From: CAWGET01 sp963821715
Lineage (GTDB): Bacteria; Bacteroidota; Ignavibacteria; Ignavibacteriales; Melioribacteraceae
Reading direction: 5' to 3'
Assembly (NCBI GenBank): GCA_963821715.1
Contig: CAWGET010000010.1
Span: 248,001 to 312,000, forward strand
DNA length: 64,000 nucleotides
Each line of letters starts with the position of its first letter. The stretch's first letter is position 1. Of this stretch, positions 34,299 to 43,302 are shown piece after piece. The notes beneath the pieces are model-generated. The model was not told the DNA's origin and did not search any database. It saw only the letters and a list, made by a program, of their open reading frames with translations. The position numbers and the translations under genes were made by a program.

Positions 34299-36698
34299 AT
34301 GAAATACGGTTTTTTTGACGACAAGAACAGAGAATATGTAATCGAACGTCCGGATGTTCCGGTATCCTGGACTAATTATCTCGGAGTAAAAAATCTCTGC
34401 ACAGTAATTTCTCATAACGCAGGCGGATATTCTTTTTATAAATCGCCCGAACATCAGCGGATAACGAGATTCCGGCAAAACGGAATTCCATTGGACAGAC
34501 CTGGACATTATGTTTATTTGCGCGACGACGATACCGGCGAATACTGGTCGGTTTCCTGGCAGCCGGTCGGGAAAGATTTTTTAAAAGCAAAATATATTTG
34601 TCGTCACGGATTATCGTATTCAAAATTTCAATGTGAGTATGATGATATTGAAGCGGAGCAGCTTCTTTTTATTCCTTTGGAAGACGATGTTGAACTTTGG
34701 GATTTAAGAATTAAGAACGACGGAAAAAGCAAACGAAATTTAAGCGTTTTTTCTTATGTAGAATTTTCCTTTCATCATATTGAAATTGACAACCAGAATT
34801 TGCAGATGAGTTTATACGCGAGCGGCTCGAGTTACGAGGACGGAATAATCGAATACGATTTTTTCTACGAACCGTGGACTTATCATTTTTTTGCATCGAG
34901 TTTTGATCCCGATAGTTTTGATTCAGTTCGGGATTCTTTTATCGGAAGATACAGAACTGAAACCAATCCACTCGCAGTCGAAGAAGGAAAATGTTTTAAC
35001 AGCGAAGAACTCGGAGGGAATCACTCTGCTTCTCTTCATAAAAAAATTGTTCTTGAAGCCGGCGAAGAGACCAGAATAATTTTTATGCTCGGAGTCGGTT
35101 CGCGTGAAAAAAAGGCAAAAAAAATCAAACAAAAATATTCTGATCTAAAAAATGTAGATAACGAATTTGAAAAACTAAAAAATTTTTGGTATGAGAAGCT
35201 TTCCGTCCTCCGGTGCAAAACTCCACATCCGGGATTTAACTCGATGATAAATCTCTGGAATCTTTATCAGGCGGAAATCTGCGTTATATGGTCAAGGTTT
35301 GCTTCGTTTATCGAAACCGGCGGAAGAACCGGTTTGGGATTCAGAGACACTTCCCAAGATGTGCTCGGAGTGGTTCATTCAAATCCGCAGAAAACTAAAG
35401 AAAGAATTTTAGAATTGCTCAACGGACAGACAAACGCCGGTTACGGTTTGCATTTATTCGATCCGGAAGTTTTTAAACCGAAAGAAGAAAAACTGCCCGG
35501 CGTAAAACTTCCGACTGTTGTTCCGACTCCGAGCGCTTCGGATATTATTCACGGGATGGAAGACGTCTGCTCGGACGATGCGCTTTGGCTCGTCGCTTCC
35601 ATATGCGCCTGGATTGTTGAAAGCGGCGAAACAGAATTTTTCGACGAGACGGTTCCTTTCGCGGACGGCAAAGAAGGAACCGTATACGAACATCTTAAAA
35701 AAATCCTAAACTTCTCTGCGGAACACGTCGGGCAATCTGGAATTTGCAAAGGTCTACGCGCCGATTGGAACGACTGCCTTAACCTCGGCGGAGGCGAAAG
35801 TTCTATGGTTTCTTTTATGCACTTTTGGGCGCTTAATATTTTTATCGAATCGGCGACAGAATTGGGACGTTTAGACGATGTAAAAAAATATTCCGAAATA
35901 GCTGCGCGCGTTAAAAAATCGGTGGAAGAAGTTTTGTGGGACGGGAAATGGTATCTGCGCGGTTTTACAAAATCGGGGAATAAAATCGGCTCGGACGAAT
36001 CGGAAGAAGGTAAAATATTTCTCAATGCCCAAAGCTGGGCTGTAATGTCGGGAGCGGCTTCTTCGGAAAGAGCGTTCAAAGCTATGGATGCCGTGAATGA
36101 ACGACTTTATTCCAAATATGGAATTCATCTTCTTGCTCCGGCTTATTCCGAACCGGACGACGAAATAGGCTATGTTACCAGAGTTTATAAAGGGATAAAA
36201 GAAAACGCTTCAATTTTCAGTCATCCAAATCCCTGGGCTGTAATTGCGGAATGCAGACTTGGACGTGGAAACCGCGCAATGAAATTTTACGACGCGATTT
36301 TGCCTTACAATCAAAATGATATCATTGAAATACGCGAGGCTGAACCTTATTCATACTGCCAGTTTATTTACGGTAAAGATCACAAGGCGCACGGAAGGGC
36401 TCGGCATCCGTGGCTTACAGGAACAGCCTCCTGGTTTTATACTGCCGCAACAAAATATATTTTGGGAATTCAGCCGACTTACGAAGGTTTGAGAATCGAT
36501 CCGTGCATTCCTTCCGATTGGAAAAATTTTGAAGTTACACGGAAATGGCGCGGCGCGGTTTATAATATAAAAGTTGAAAATCCCGACGGAGTAGAAAAAG
36601 GCGTTAAAGAAATATTTTTGAACGGGAAAAAGCTCGAAGCAATTATTCCCGTTCAAGAAGAAGGAGCAAGCGCCGATGTAAGAGTCGTAATGGGATGA
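34299..36698 (+). CDS. chbP: N,N'-diacetylchitobiose phosphorylase (GH94)
   Basis: This 799-residue cytoplasmic enzyme splits (GlcNAc)2 with phosphate into GlcNAc-1-phosphate and GlcNAc, saving one ATP. Length and motifs match the Vibrio chitobiose phosphorylase better than cellobiose phosphorylase. The N-terminal part has TVISHNAGGYSFYKSP and DRPGHYVYLRDDD. The catalytic region is GICKGLRADWNDCLNLGGG, with the general-acid Asp at about residue 489, followed by ESSMVSF. HPWLTGTASWFY lies near the C-terminus. No signal peptide is present, as expected. It sits between the permease and the second chitinase. Confidence 0.94.
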   Translation: MKYGFFDDKNREYVIERPDVPVSWTNYLGVKNLCTVISHNAGGYSFYKSPEHQRITRFRQNGIPLDRPGHYVYLRDDDTGEYWSVSWQPVGKDFLKAKYICRHGLSYSKFQCEYDDIEAEQLLFIPLEDDVELWDLRIKNDGKSKRNLSVFSYVEFSFHHIEIDNQNLQMSLYASGSSYEDGIIEYDFFYEPWTYHFFASSFDPDSFDSVRDSFIGRYRTETNPLAVEEGKCFNSEELGGNHSASLHKKIVLEAGEETRIIFMLGVGSREKKAKKIKQKYSDLKNVDNEFEKLKNFWYEKLSVLRCKTPHPGFNSMINLWNLYQAEICVIWSRFASFIETGGRTGLGFRDTSQDVLGVVHSNPQKTKERILELLNGQTNAGYGLHLFDPEVFKPKEEKLPGVKLPTVVPTPSASDIIHGMEDVCSDDALWLVASICAWIVESGETEFFDETVPFADGKEGTVYEHLKKILNFSAEHVGQSGICKGLRADWNDCLNLGGGESSMVSFMHFWALNIFIESATELGRLDDVKKYSEIAARVKKSVEEVLWDGKWYLRGFTKSGNKIGSDESEEGKIFLNAQSWAVMSGAASSERAFKAMDAVNERLYSKYGIHLLAPAYSEPDDEIGYVTRVYKGIKENASIFSHPNPWAVIAECRLGRGNRAMKFYDAILPYNQNDIIEIREAEPYSYCQFIYGKDHKAHGRARHPWLTGTASWFYTAATKYILGIQPTYEGLRIDPCIPSDWKNFEVTRKWRGAVYNIKVENPDGVEKGVKEIFLNGKKLEAIIPVQEEGASADVRVVMG

Positions 36699-36776
36699 AA
36701 AGAATTAAAAGCGGCGAAGCCAAGCCTTTTGGCGGAAAAGGGAAAATAAAATATTCTAAAATGAAAAGAGATTAAA

Positions 36777-38060
36777 ATGAATAAACTAATTTTATTTTTT
36801 ATTATAATTTTTTACTCGGCAGGATTTGCTCAGGAGAAAGAAATCGTTGCGTATTTTCCTCAATGGGGAGTTGAGCATCAACCGTATTTTATTAAGAATA
36901 TTGAAACAAGCGGCGCGGCGGATAAAATAACGGTAATTAATTACGCTTTTATAATTCCCGCGCCGGATTCGTCCGGTAAAATCGTTCCGACATTGATGAA
37001 TGACTATTACGATTATATACAGATTTATACCGAAGAAAACAGCGTTGACGGAAAAGCCGATTCGGTTACACAAAAACTTCGCGGGCATTTCAATCAAATA
37101 AAAAGATTAAAAGCAAAATATCCGCAAATAAGGGTTGTCGTTTCGCTCGGCGGATGGACAGGTTCTATCTATTTTTCCAAAGCCGCGCGCACTCCTGAAT
37201 CCCGAAAGCTTTTTGTAGAAAAATGTATTGATATGTTCATAGACGGAAACCTTCCTGAAAAAAATATGGCAGGCGGCAAAGGCGCCGCTAAAGGAATCTT
37301 CGACGGATTCGATATTGATTGGGAATTTCCCGTCAGCGGAGGGGCGCCCGGAATTAAACATCACCCTAACGACGCCGCTAATCTAACAAAATTATATTCT
37401 TTGTTCAGAACCAAACTTGATTCGATAAATCCCGATCTGCTTTTAACCGCAGCAGTTCCAAATCATCACGCCCTCGCGAAAAATTATAATATAAAACAAG
37501 ACTCGAAATATTTGGATTGGTATCTTTTAATGACTTACGATTATCACGGGAGCTGGAACGATAGAACAGGACACCTTACAAATTTATACGCGCCCGCCGA
37601 TACTAACGAAAACAACGATATTCAGGATTCTTTTCATAAAACCGTTAAACTTTACCGCGATGTTTACGGCGTTCCGGCTGATAAAATTATTCCCGGAGCG
37701 GCTTTTTACGGACGCGGATGGAAGAATGTCGAACCTTCCGGAGATGGAAAATTATTGAACCGGCCCGGAGCCGTTGCGGACGGAATTTATGAATTAGGAT
37801 TTAATTATTACAGCGATTTAATAGAATTGATAAAAAAAGGATATAAATTATTCTGGGATGAAGAAGCGCAATCTCCTTTTCTTTACAGCGATGAAGAGAA
37901 CGTTTTTTGGTCCCTAGACAACGAAAGGTCCGTAAGGTTAAAAACCAAATACGCCAGAGATAATGATCTCCGCGGAATGATGTTCTGGGAAATTTCCGGA
38001 GACGATACGAGCGGCACATTAGTAAAGTCCATTTTCGACGCTTTGAAGTCGGGCAATTAA
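36777..38060 (+). CDS. GH18 chitinase, signal peptide but no sorting domain
   Basis: This 427-residue single-domain GH18 enzyme has a signal peptide ending near GFAQ. The barrel has VVVSLGGWTGS and the catalytic FDGFDIDWEFP (Glu183), and YLLMTYDYHGSW and FYGRGW line the cleft. Unlike the first chitinase it has no carbohydrate-binding module and no C-terminal sorting domain, so it is probably periplasmic. There it would trim imported chito-oligosaccharides to the disaccharide for the permease and phosphorylase. Last gene of the locus, 78 bp after chbP. Confidence 0.92.
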   Translation: MNKLILFFIIIFYSAGFAQEKEIVAYFPQWGVEHQPYFIKNIETSGAADKITVINYAFIIPAPDSSGKIVPTLMNDYYDYIQIYTEENSVDGKADSVTQKLRGHFNQIKRLKAKYPQIRVVVSLGGWTGSIYFSKAARTPESRKLFVEKCIDMFIDGNLPEKNMAGGKGAAKGIFDGFDIDWEFPVSGGAPGIKHHPNDAANLTKLYSLFRTKLDSINPDLLLTAAVPNHHALAKNYNIKQDSKYLDWYLLMTYDYHGSWNDRTGHLTNLYAPADTNENNDIQDSFHKTVKLYRDVYGVPADKIIPGAAFYGRGWKNVEPSGDGKLLNRPGAVADGIYELGFNYYSDLIELIKKGYKLFWDEEAQSPFLYSDEENVFWSLDNERSVRLKTKYARDNDLRGMMFWEISGDDTSGTLVKSIFDALKSGN

Positions 38061-38136
38061 AATTTTGTAAATAAAAATCTTTTAAAATTTTTGTCTTCAG
38101 AGAGAGATTTGAATATAGAAATTCCGTCAGGTGTTT

Positions 38137-38290
38137 AATTTCAGTAGTGATGTTTTATAAGGTTTATCGCAACTCCGTTAGGAGTTGAATAGAGTTAAAA
38201 TCATTTGGATAATTAGAAAATGTAACTCCTAATGGAGTTAATCTATTCTTTCCTAATTTAGTTCTACTGAAATTAATCCCGATGGGATTA
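38137..38290. mobile_element. MITE/REP-like element with three hairpins
   Basis: Ends AATTTCAGTAG (38137-38147) and CTACTGAAATT (38264-38274) are perfect 11-bp inverted repeats. Inside are two hairpins, CAACTCC-gtta-GGAGTTG (38170-38187) and TAACTCC-taat-GGAGTTA (38223-38240). Just outside the right end is TAATCCC-gat-GGGATTA (38274-38290) followed by TTCCT. The same parts, in the same order and spacing, flank the IS200-like transposase at 62.6-63.1 kb, so this looks like its non-autonomous derivative. The 335-bp gap 38061-38395 holds nothing else I recognise. Confidence 0.75.
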
Positions 38291-38395
38291 TTCCTTATAA
38301 ATTTTCAACAAATTCAGCTTGGTAACTTCGATTTTTGATTTCTAAAAATTAATTAGTTGAAATGATTATTTCTTACAACTGAAATATGATTCCGT

Positions 38396-39385
38396 TTACT
38401 CAGATAAATATTTCCTAAAATATTTTTTATCATCCCCTAAATCCAAATATTCGTATTTCTTTTCTAATTCTTCAATTTTTGATAGGATTAATTTTAGAAA
38501 TTTTTGATGTTCTTCAGAGTGAATATTTCTCGGACGGTGATTGCGCGCCGCCGAAATTTTCCCGATCTCTTCTAAAGTGGAAACAGTTTTGTCATCAAGA
38601 AAAACGCTTTTAAATTTTTCCCAAACATATTCCACAGCCTGTTTATTTGGATGAACCATATCTTCCGAATAAAAACGATAGTCGCGCAGATCATCCATTA
38701 ATATTTCGTAGGAAGGAAAGTAGTAGCAATCTTCATTTCTGTTAATTACTTTCTCGAGCGCCAGCAAAAGAGTTGATTTGCTTAGCTGATTATCCGTAGC
38801 GCCGTCCCGCCAATGTCTTACCGGACTTACGGTTAAAATAATTTTTACATCGGGATTAAAGGCTTTAAGTAGATCAATTGTTTCGTTAACGGCGGAAATA
38901 ACTTCTTCTACATTCAAACGGAAACGGGAGAATTTATCCGCCGGAATTTTATGGTTGTTGGATACTATCATTCCTGATTCTTTATGCTTGTATACAACCG
39001 ACGTTCCATAAGATATTATTACAATATCCGAATCTTTAAGAAATGAATACGTTTCATCAACCTTGGAATTTATTTTCCGCAGACATTCATCCGCGTTGTG
39101 ATGGGAAAAATCGCTGTGATGAAAAAAGCTGTGATATTCGCTTTGGTGAAAAGTTAAATCATCTAACCGAAAACGCTTTCTGTCTTTACTTGATTTTACG
39201 GCGCTCAAAATTGAAACAGGATTATACAAAACTCCGAATGGATTGCTTACGCTTCTGAATCTATAAAATTTAAAAAATTCTGAAATATTTTCAGCGAAGC
39301 AGGATCCGATGGTAAAAATTTTGTTTTTGTGTTCGATCTGAAAACCGGCTTTAGCCGGTTCCACTTCGGTTCTTAACTTCATCAT
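38396..39385 (-). CDS. GSCFA-domain protein
   Basis: This 329-residue protein belongs to the GSCFA family, an SGNH-hydrolase-like domain of unknown function common in Bacteroidota-type genomes. The name-giving motif is FTIGSCFAENIS, followed by NPFGVLYNPVSI, and ILTVSPVRHWRDG and DMVHPNKQAVEYVWEKF come later. Family members may act on ester or acyl groups, but this is unproven. Two adjacent ATG codons could start it. It is monocistronic, convergent with the second chitinase and divergent from the DUF1206 gene. Confidence 0.88.
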   Translation of the reverse strand: MMKLRTEVEPAKAGFQIEHKNKIFTIGSCFAENISEFFKFYRFRSVSNPFGVLYNPVSILSAVKSSKDRKRFRLDDLTFHQSEYHSFFHHSDFSHHNADECLRKINSKVDETYSFLKDSDIVIISYGTSVVYKHKESGMIVSNNHKIPADKFSRFRLNVEEVISAVNETIDLLKAFNPDVKIILTVSPVRHWRDGATDNQLSKSTLLLALEKVINRNEDCYYFPSYEILMDDLRDYRFYSEDMVHPNKQAVEYVWEKFKSVFLDDKTVSTLEEIGKISAARNHRPRNIHSEEHQKFLKLILSKIEELEKKYEYLDLGDDKKYFRKYLSE

Positions 39386-39503
39386 CAGCCAAATTTTTTT
39401 TGTAAAATAATAAAACTTAAGCCTTGATACTAAATACTAAATATTTTAGATTAATTATTCTACACAAATATTCATCATATCACTTCAGAACAAGGAGGGC
39501 ACA

Positions 39504-40340
39504 TTGCAAGCTGAAAAAATGAAAAATCCCGCTAAACAAGGCGGCAATGAACCGGCAGGCTGGGTAAAAGTTGTAGCGCGAATCGGGCTTGCCGCAAGAG
39601 GGGTTGTTTATGCAGTCATCGGCATTTTAGCTTTTCAAACGGCGATTGGCTCAGGCGGCCAAACGTCCGGAGCAAAAGGCGCTATTCAACAAATAGCCCA
39701 GCAATCTTTCGGACAAATATTGATCATCATACTGGGAATTGGCTTAATCTCATATACAATTTGGAAATTTCTTCAAGCAGCGCTTGACCCCGATAATAAG
39801 GGCTCCGACAAAAAAGGAACCGTTGAACGGATTGCATGGGTTTTTAGTGGAATTTCTTACGGAGTTCTGGCAATCTATGCCTTCAGTCTTTCGTCCGGCA
39901 GCGGCGGAAGCAGCGGAGGCGGGGGCGGATCGCAGGAAGTCACTGCCAAATTAATGTCGCAGCCGTTAGGTTTATGGTTAGTCGGATTGGTCGGATTAAT
40001 TATGATCGGGGCAGGAATTTACCAGGTGATAAAAGGCTATAAGGAAAAATTTACGGAAAAAATGAACTTCGCCGAGATGAGCGAAAAGGAAAAATCTACT
40101 GCATTAAAAGCAGGTAAATTCGGATATATATCGCGCGGAGTTATTTTTGTCATCATCGGAGTCTTTTTTATTCAAGCCGCGATGAGCCATAATCCGAATC
40201 AAGCGGGCGGATTGGATAAAGCGCTTCAGGAGATTGCAAGTCAATCCTACGGAGCTATTCTACTTGGATTAACGGCAATTGGATTGATAGGGTATGCCGT
40301 TTATTCTTTCGTACTTGCGAAGTATAGATCATTTCAATAA
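39504..40340 (+). CDS. DUF1206 membrane protein
   Basis: This 278-residue inner-membrane protein has three DUF1206 repeats of two helices each (ARIGLAARGVVYAVIGILAF, ERIAWVFSGISYGVLAIYAF, GKFGYISRGVIFVIIGVFF). A Gly/Ser-rich loop separates repeats 2 and 3 (about 134-146). The function is unknown. TTG start at 39504 with an excellent AAGGAGG six bases upstream; the ATG five codons later lacks one. It is 19 bp upstream of the persulfide-dioxygenase-like gene and probably co-transcribed with it. Confidence 0.85.
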   Translation: MQAEKMKNPAKQGGNEPAGWVKVVARIGLAARGVVYAVIGILAFQTAIGSGGQTSGAKGAIQQIAQQSFGQILIIILGIGLISYTIWKFLQAALDPDNKGSDKKGTVERIAWVFSGISYGVLAIYAFSLSSGSGGSSGGGGGSQEVTAKLMSQPLGLWLVGLVGLIMIGAGIYQVIKGYKEKFTEKMNFAEMSEKEKSTALKAGKFGYISRGVIFVIIGVFFIQAAMSHNPNQAGGLDKALQEIASQSYGAILLGLTAIGLIGYAVYSFVLAKYRSFQ

Positions 40341-40359
40341 TAAATAAGTAGGACTAAAA

Positions 40360-41787
40360 TTGATTTTTAAAACAATCGAATCAGAAGGTCTGGCGCATTT
40401 TTCATATTTTATTGGGGACGAATCCGCGGGAATAGCCGCCGTTGTTGATCCGCGGCGCGACATTGATATTTATATCAATATTTCCAATGAAACAAAAACA
40501 CACATAGCTTACATTTTTGAAACTCATGTTCACGCCGATTTTCTCTCCGGTGCGCGAGAACTTGCCGCAAAAACCGGCGCGAAAATTCTTGCCGGCAAAG
40601 ATGCAAATTTTCAATTCGATTTTAAAAAACTGGAAGAAGGCGAAGTAATTGAATTAGGTGATTTAAAATTTAAAGTGATTCATTCTCCGGGACACACACC
40701 GGAAATGATAAATCTTTTGATAAGCGGCGGAACGGGATCGGAGAGACCTTGGGGGTTGTTTTCCGGCGATACGATTTTCTCGGGAGAGATCGGAAGACCT
40801 GATTTATTGGGCGAAGGTACGGAAAGAAAACTTGCCTCTATGCTATATCATACTCTTCATAATAAAATTTTAAATTTGGGCGACGATATAATTATTTATC
40901 CTGGACACGGAAAAGGATCGCCATGCGGAGCAGCGATAGGCGATAGGATGACAACAACTATCGGCTACGAGAAGAATAATAATCCTGATCTGAAAATCTT
41001 CAGTGAAGAAAAATTCATCAATAAAATTTTATCATCGTTATCTCCGGCTCCGAAATATTATCCGAGAATGAAAAAGATAAACGCCGAAGGACCGGAAATT
41101 CTTGGATCACTTCCTTACATTAAGTCGATAGAGCTTGATGAATTTAAAGACGAGATGAAAAAGGAAGAGACAATTATTGTTGATGCGCGTGAAATTGAAG
41201 CGTTCGGCGGAGCACACATACCGAGCTCAATAAACATTAGTCTAAGAAGCGCGTTCCCAATTTGGACCGGCTGGATATTGGACGAGACTTTCCCGGTTTG
41301 GGCGGGAAGAATGCTTGACGAAAATTCCAAGATATTACTTGTTCTGCCGGATCATTCGACCATTGAAACAATTGCCCGGCATTTGGTAAGATTGGGTTAC
41401 AAAAATATCGGCGGATATTTACAGCCTGGAATCAAAGGGTGGATAGAGTCCGGCGAGCATTTTGAATCGCTAAATCTTATAAGCGTTCACAAATTAAAAA
41501 ATATGATGGACAGCGGCGAAGATTTTCAGTTGCTCGATGTACGGCGCGAAGATGAATGGAAAGAAGAACACATTCCGGGAGCGGAAAATATTTACGTTCC
41601 TTTCTTAAAAAAAGAATTAAACCGGTTAGAAAAAGATAAACGGGTTGTAACTTATTGCGGATCCGGTTACCGCGCCAGCATTGCCGCGAGTATTTTGAAG
41701 AGAAGCGGATTTGAGAAAATCAACAATGTGCCAGGCAGTATGAGCGCTTGGCTTGCAGCAGGATATAAAACAGAAAATAAAAATTAA
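40360..41787 (+). CDS. metallo-beta-lactamase-fold dioxygenase-like protein with two rhodanese domains
   Basis: This 475-residue fusion has an MBL domain (about 1-255) with THVHADFLSGA, HSPGHTPEM, SGDTIFSGEIGRPDL and YPGHGKGSPCG. This resembles ETHE1/CstB-type persulfide dioxygenases, which oxidise glutathione- or cysteine-persulfides to sulfite. Rhodanese 1 (about 265-370) lacks an active-site cysteine, and rhodanese 2 (about 380-470) keeps it in TYCGSGYRAS. Rhodanese 1 contains an internal 12-residue duplication (FPIWTGWILDET, FPVWAGRMLDEN). It starts at TTG with GTAGGA upstream. A cytoplasmic role in sulfide or persulfide detoxification is inferred. Confidence 0.88.
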   Translation: MIFKTIESEGLAHFSYFIGDESAGIAAVVDPRRDIDIYINISNETKTHIAYIFETHVHADFLSGARELAAKTGAKILAGKDANFQFDFKKLEEGEVIELGDLKFKVIHSPGHTPEMINLLISGGTGSERPWGLFSGDTIFSGEIGRPDLLGEGTERKLASMLYHTLHNKILNLGDDIIIYPGHGKGSPCGAAIGDRMTTTIGYEKNNNPDLKIFSEEKFINKILSSLSPAPKYYPRMKKINAEGPEILGSLPYIKSIELDEFKDEMKKEETIIVDAREIEAFGGAHIPSSINISLRSAFPIWTGWILDETFPVWAGRMLDENSKILLVLPDHSTIETIARHLVRLGYKNIGGYLQPGIKGWIESGEHFESLNLISVHKLKNMMDSGEDFQLLDVRREDEWKEEHIPGAENIYVPFLKKELNRLEKDKRVVTYCGSGYRASIAASILKRSGFEKINNVPGSMSAWLAAGYKTENKN

Positions 41788-41788
41788 A

Positions 41789-42235
41789 ATGAAATCTATT
41801 TTAGCAGCAGTCGATTTTTCGGAAGTTACACCGAAGATAATTAAATATTCTGCGTTGCTCGCGGAAAAATTTAATTATAAAATTTATGTGGTTCACGTAG
41901 CAGCACCCGATCCGGATTTTGTCGGTTACGAACCAGGACCTCAAGTGGTCCGCGATATCCGCGCCGAAGAATTGACCGAAGAACATAAAAAATTATTTTT
42001 CATCAAAGAAGATTTAATCTCGCGCGGACTTGAAGTCGAAGCTCTTCTCGTTCAGGGAAAAACAGTCGAAGAGATAATTAATCAAAGCAAAAAATATAAT
42101 GCGGAGTTTATTGTTCTGGGCTCGCGCGATCACGGGGCTCTGCACAAAGTTTTCCGCGGGAGTAATTTGGATTCCGTCATTTCGGAATCGGAAATTCCTG
42201 TTTTGGTAGTGCCGCAAAATAAGGATCAGGATTAA
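41789..42235 (+). CDS. universal stress protein (single UspA domain)
   Basis: This is a UspA protein of 148 residues from the ATG at 41789, one base after the stop of the MBL-rhodanese gene; longer versions would overlap that gene and lack the usual start. It has MKSILAAVDFSEV at the N-terminus and the ATP-binding glycine pattern LGSRDHGALHKVFRGSNLDS, ending PVLVVPQ. It lies 2 bp before the CHAD gene. Co-transcription with a persulfide enzyme and a polyphosphate-binding-type protein suggests a stress-response operon. Confidence 0.92.
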   Translation: MKSILAAVDFSEVTPKIIKYSALLAEKFNYKIYVVHVAAPDPDFVGYEPGPQVVRDIRAEELTEEHKKLFFIKEDLISRGLEVEALLVQGKTVEEIINQSKKYNAEFIVLGSRDHGALHKVFRGSNLDSVISESEIPVLVVPQNKDQD

Positions 42236-42237
42236 AG

Positions 42238-43122
42238 ATGTCATTCAGGTTAACAAAAAATGAAATTTTAGAAGACGGAATTCATCGTATTGCGATTGAA
42301 CAGATCGACAAAATACTTTTGGATATTGAAGACGATTCCCTCGACCGCGACGAAGTTGTGCACGACGTAAGAAAGAGGTTCAAAAAGCTACGAGCTGTTT
42401 TAAGATTGATAAGAGACGAACTCGGAGAAGAGACCTACAAAATACTAAATGTAACTTTTCGGGATCTTGCGCGAGAGATAGCTCCCGTGCGCGACAGCGG
42501 AGTTATAATCGAAACTATTGAATTAATTAAAAATGAAGATGAAGCGGAGCTGATTAAATCCGTAAAAAAATATTTCAAAAAACGCCACGAAAACCGTAAA
42601 AAAGAAATTCTTAACGAAGCCGAAAAACTTGATACTATAAAAAATAAAATTAACAGTTTTGAACCCGCGGTGAATGATTGGAAGATTTCGGAAGATAAAT
42701 TTTCTGTAATAAAACCGGGATTGAAACGCGTTTACTCGCGCGGGAGAAAAGCGCTGAAAACTTTAAAGAAGAATCCCGAAAGCGATGACTTCCACGAAAT
42801 GAGAAAGCGGGTAAAATATCTCTGGTATCAAATAAGGATTCTCAGAAACACATGGAAACATCAGCTAAAGCCTTTAGCCAAATCGCTTCATCGTTTATCC
42901 AATCTTCTCGGCGACGATCACGATCTGTTTGTTCTATCGGAAAATTTGAAAAGTATGGATTCATTGACTGACGATGAGTTTGATCGATTGAATGATTTGA
43001 TAAACGCGAAAAGAAAGAATCTTCAAAAAAAATCTATTGAGTTAGCTGAATTAATCTACGCCGAAAAGCCGAAGAACTTTGTAAGAAGAATTGAAAGATA
43101 CTATAAAAATTCCCGCGTATAA
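42238..43122 (+). CDS. CHAD-domain protein
   Basis: This 294-residue, all-helical, highly charged protein has the two CHAD halves: HDVRKRFKKLRAVLRLIRDE then IAPVRDSGVIIE, and FHEMRKRVKYLWYQIRILR then LLGDDHDLFVL. CHAD domains bind polyphosphate through conserved basic and histidine residues and often accompany CYTH phosphatases or polyphosphate enzymes. No such gene is seen in this window. It is cytoplasmic and last in the DUF1206, MBL-rhodanese, UspA, CHAD operon. Confidence 0.92.
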   Translation: MSFRLTKNEILEDGIHRIAIEQIDKILLDIEDDSLDRDEVVHDVRKRFKKLRAVLRLIRDELGEETYKILNVTFRDLAREIAPVRDSGVIIETIELIKNEDEAELIKSVKKYFKKRHENRKKEILNEAEKLDTIKNKINSFEPAVNDWKISEDKFSVIKPGLKRVYSRGRKALKTLKKNPESDDFHEMRKRVKYLWYQIRILRNTWKHQLKPLAKSLHRLSNLLGDDHDLFVLSENLKSMDSLTDDEFDRLNDLINAKRKNLQKKSIELAELIYAEKPKNFVRRIERYYKNSRV

Positions 43123-43186
43123 AACAGGTTTCCAAGTTGTTTGTTTGATTTTATGACGCTTCTTCTAAAGGCCGCAGATCGAAAAG

Positions 43187-43206
43187 CCTGCCTGACGGCA
43201 GGCAGG
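43187..43206. repeat. CCTGCCTG inverted repeat
   Basis: CCTGCCTG and CAGGCAGG are perfect 8-bp arms around ACGG, 64 bp downstream of the CHAD stop. It may act as a transcript-end hairpin, although no T tract follows, or be a dispersed REP-like palindrome. Confidence 0.5.
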
Positions 43207-43302
43207 TCTATGATATGAGATAATTGTGGCAATTAATCGAAAAATTTTTATAAATTAAATTATTCGTTCATACATTAAAAAATGAAAATATGGAGCTGGA
43301 TT

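Noticed and set aside
39343..39360. AACCGGCT-TT-AGCCGGTT palindrome in the first codons of the GSCFA gene
   Set aside because: It encodes EPAKAG within a conserved N-terminus and may arise by codon choice; no evidence of regulation.
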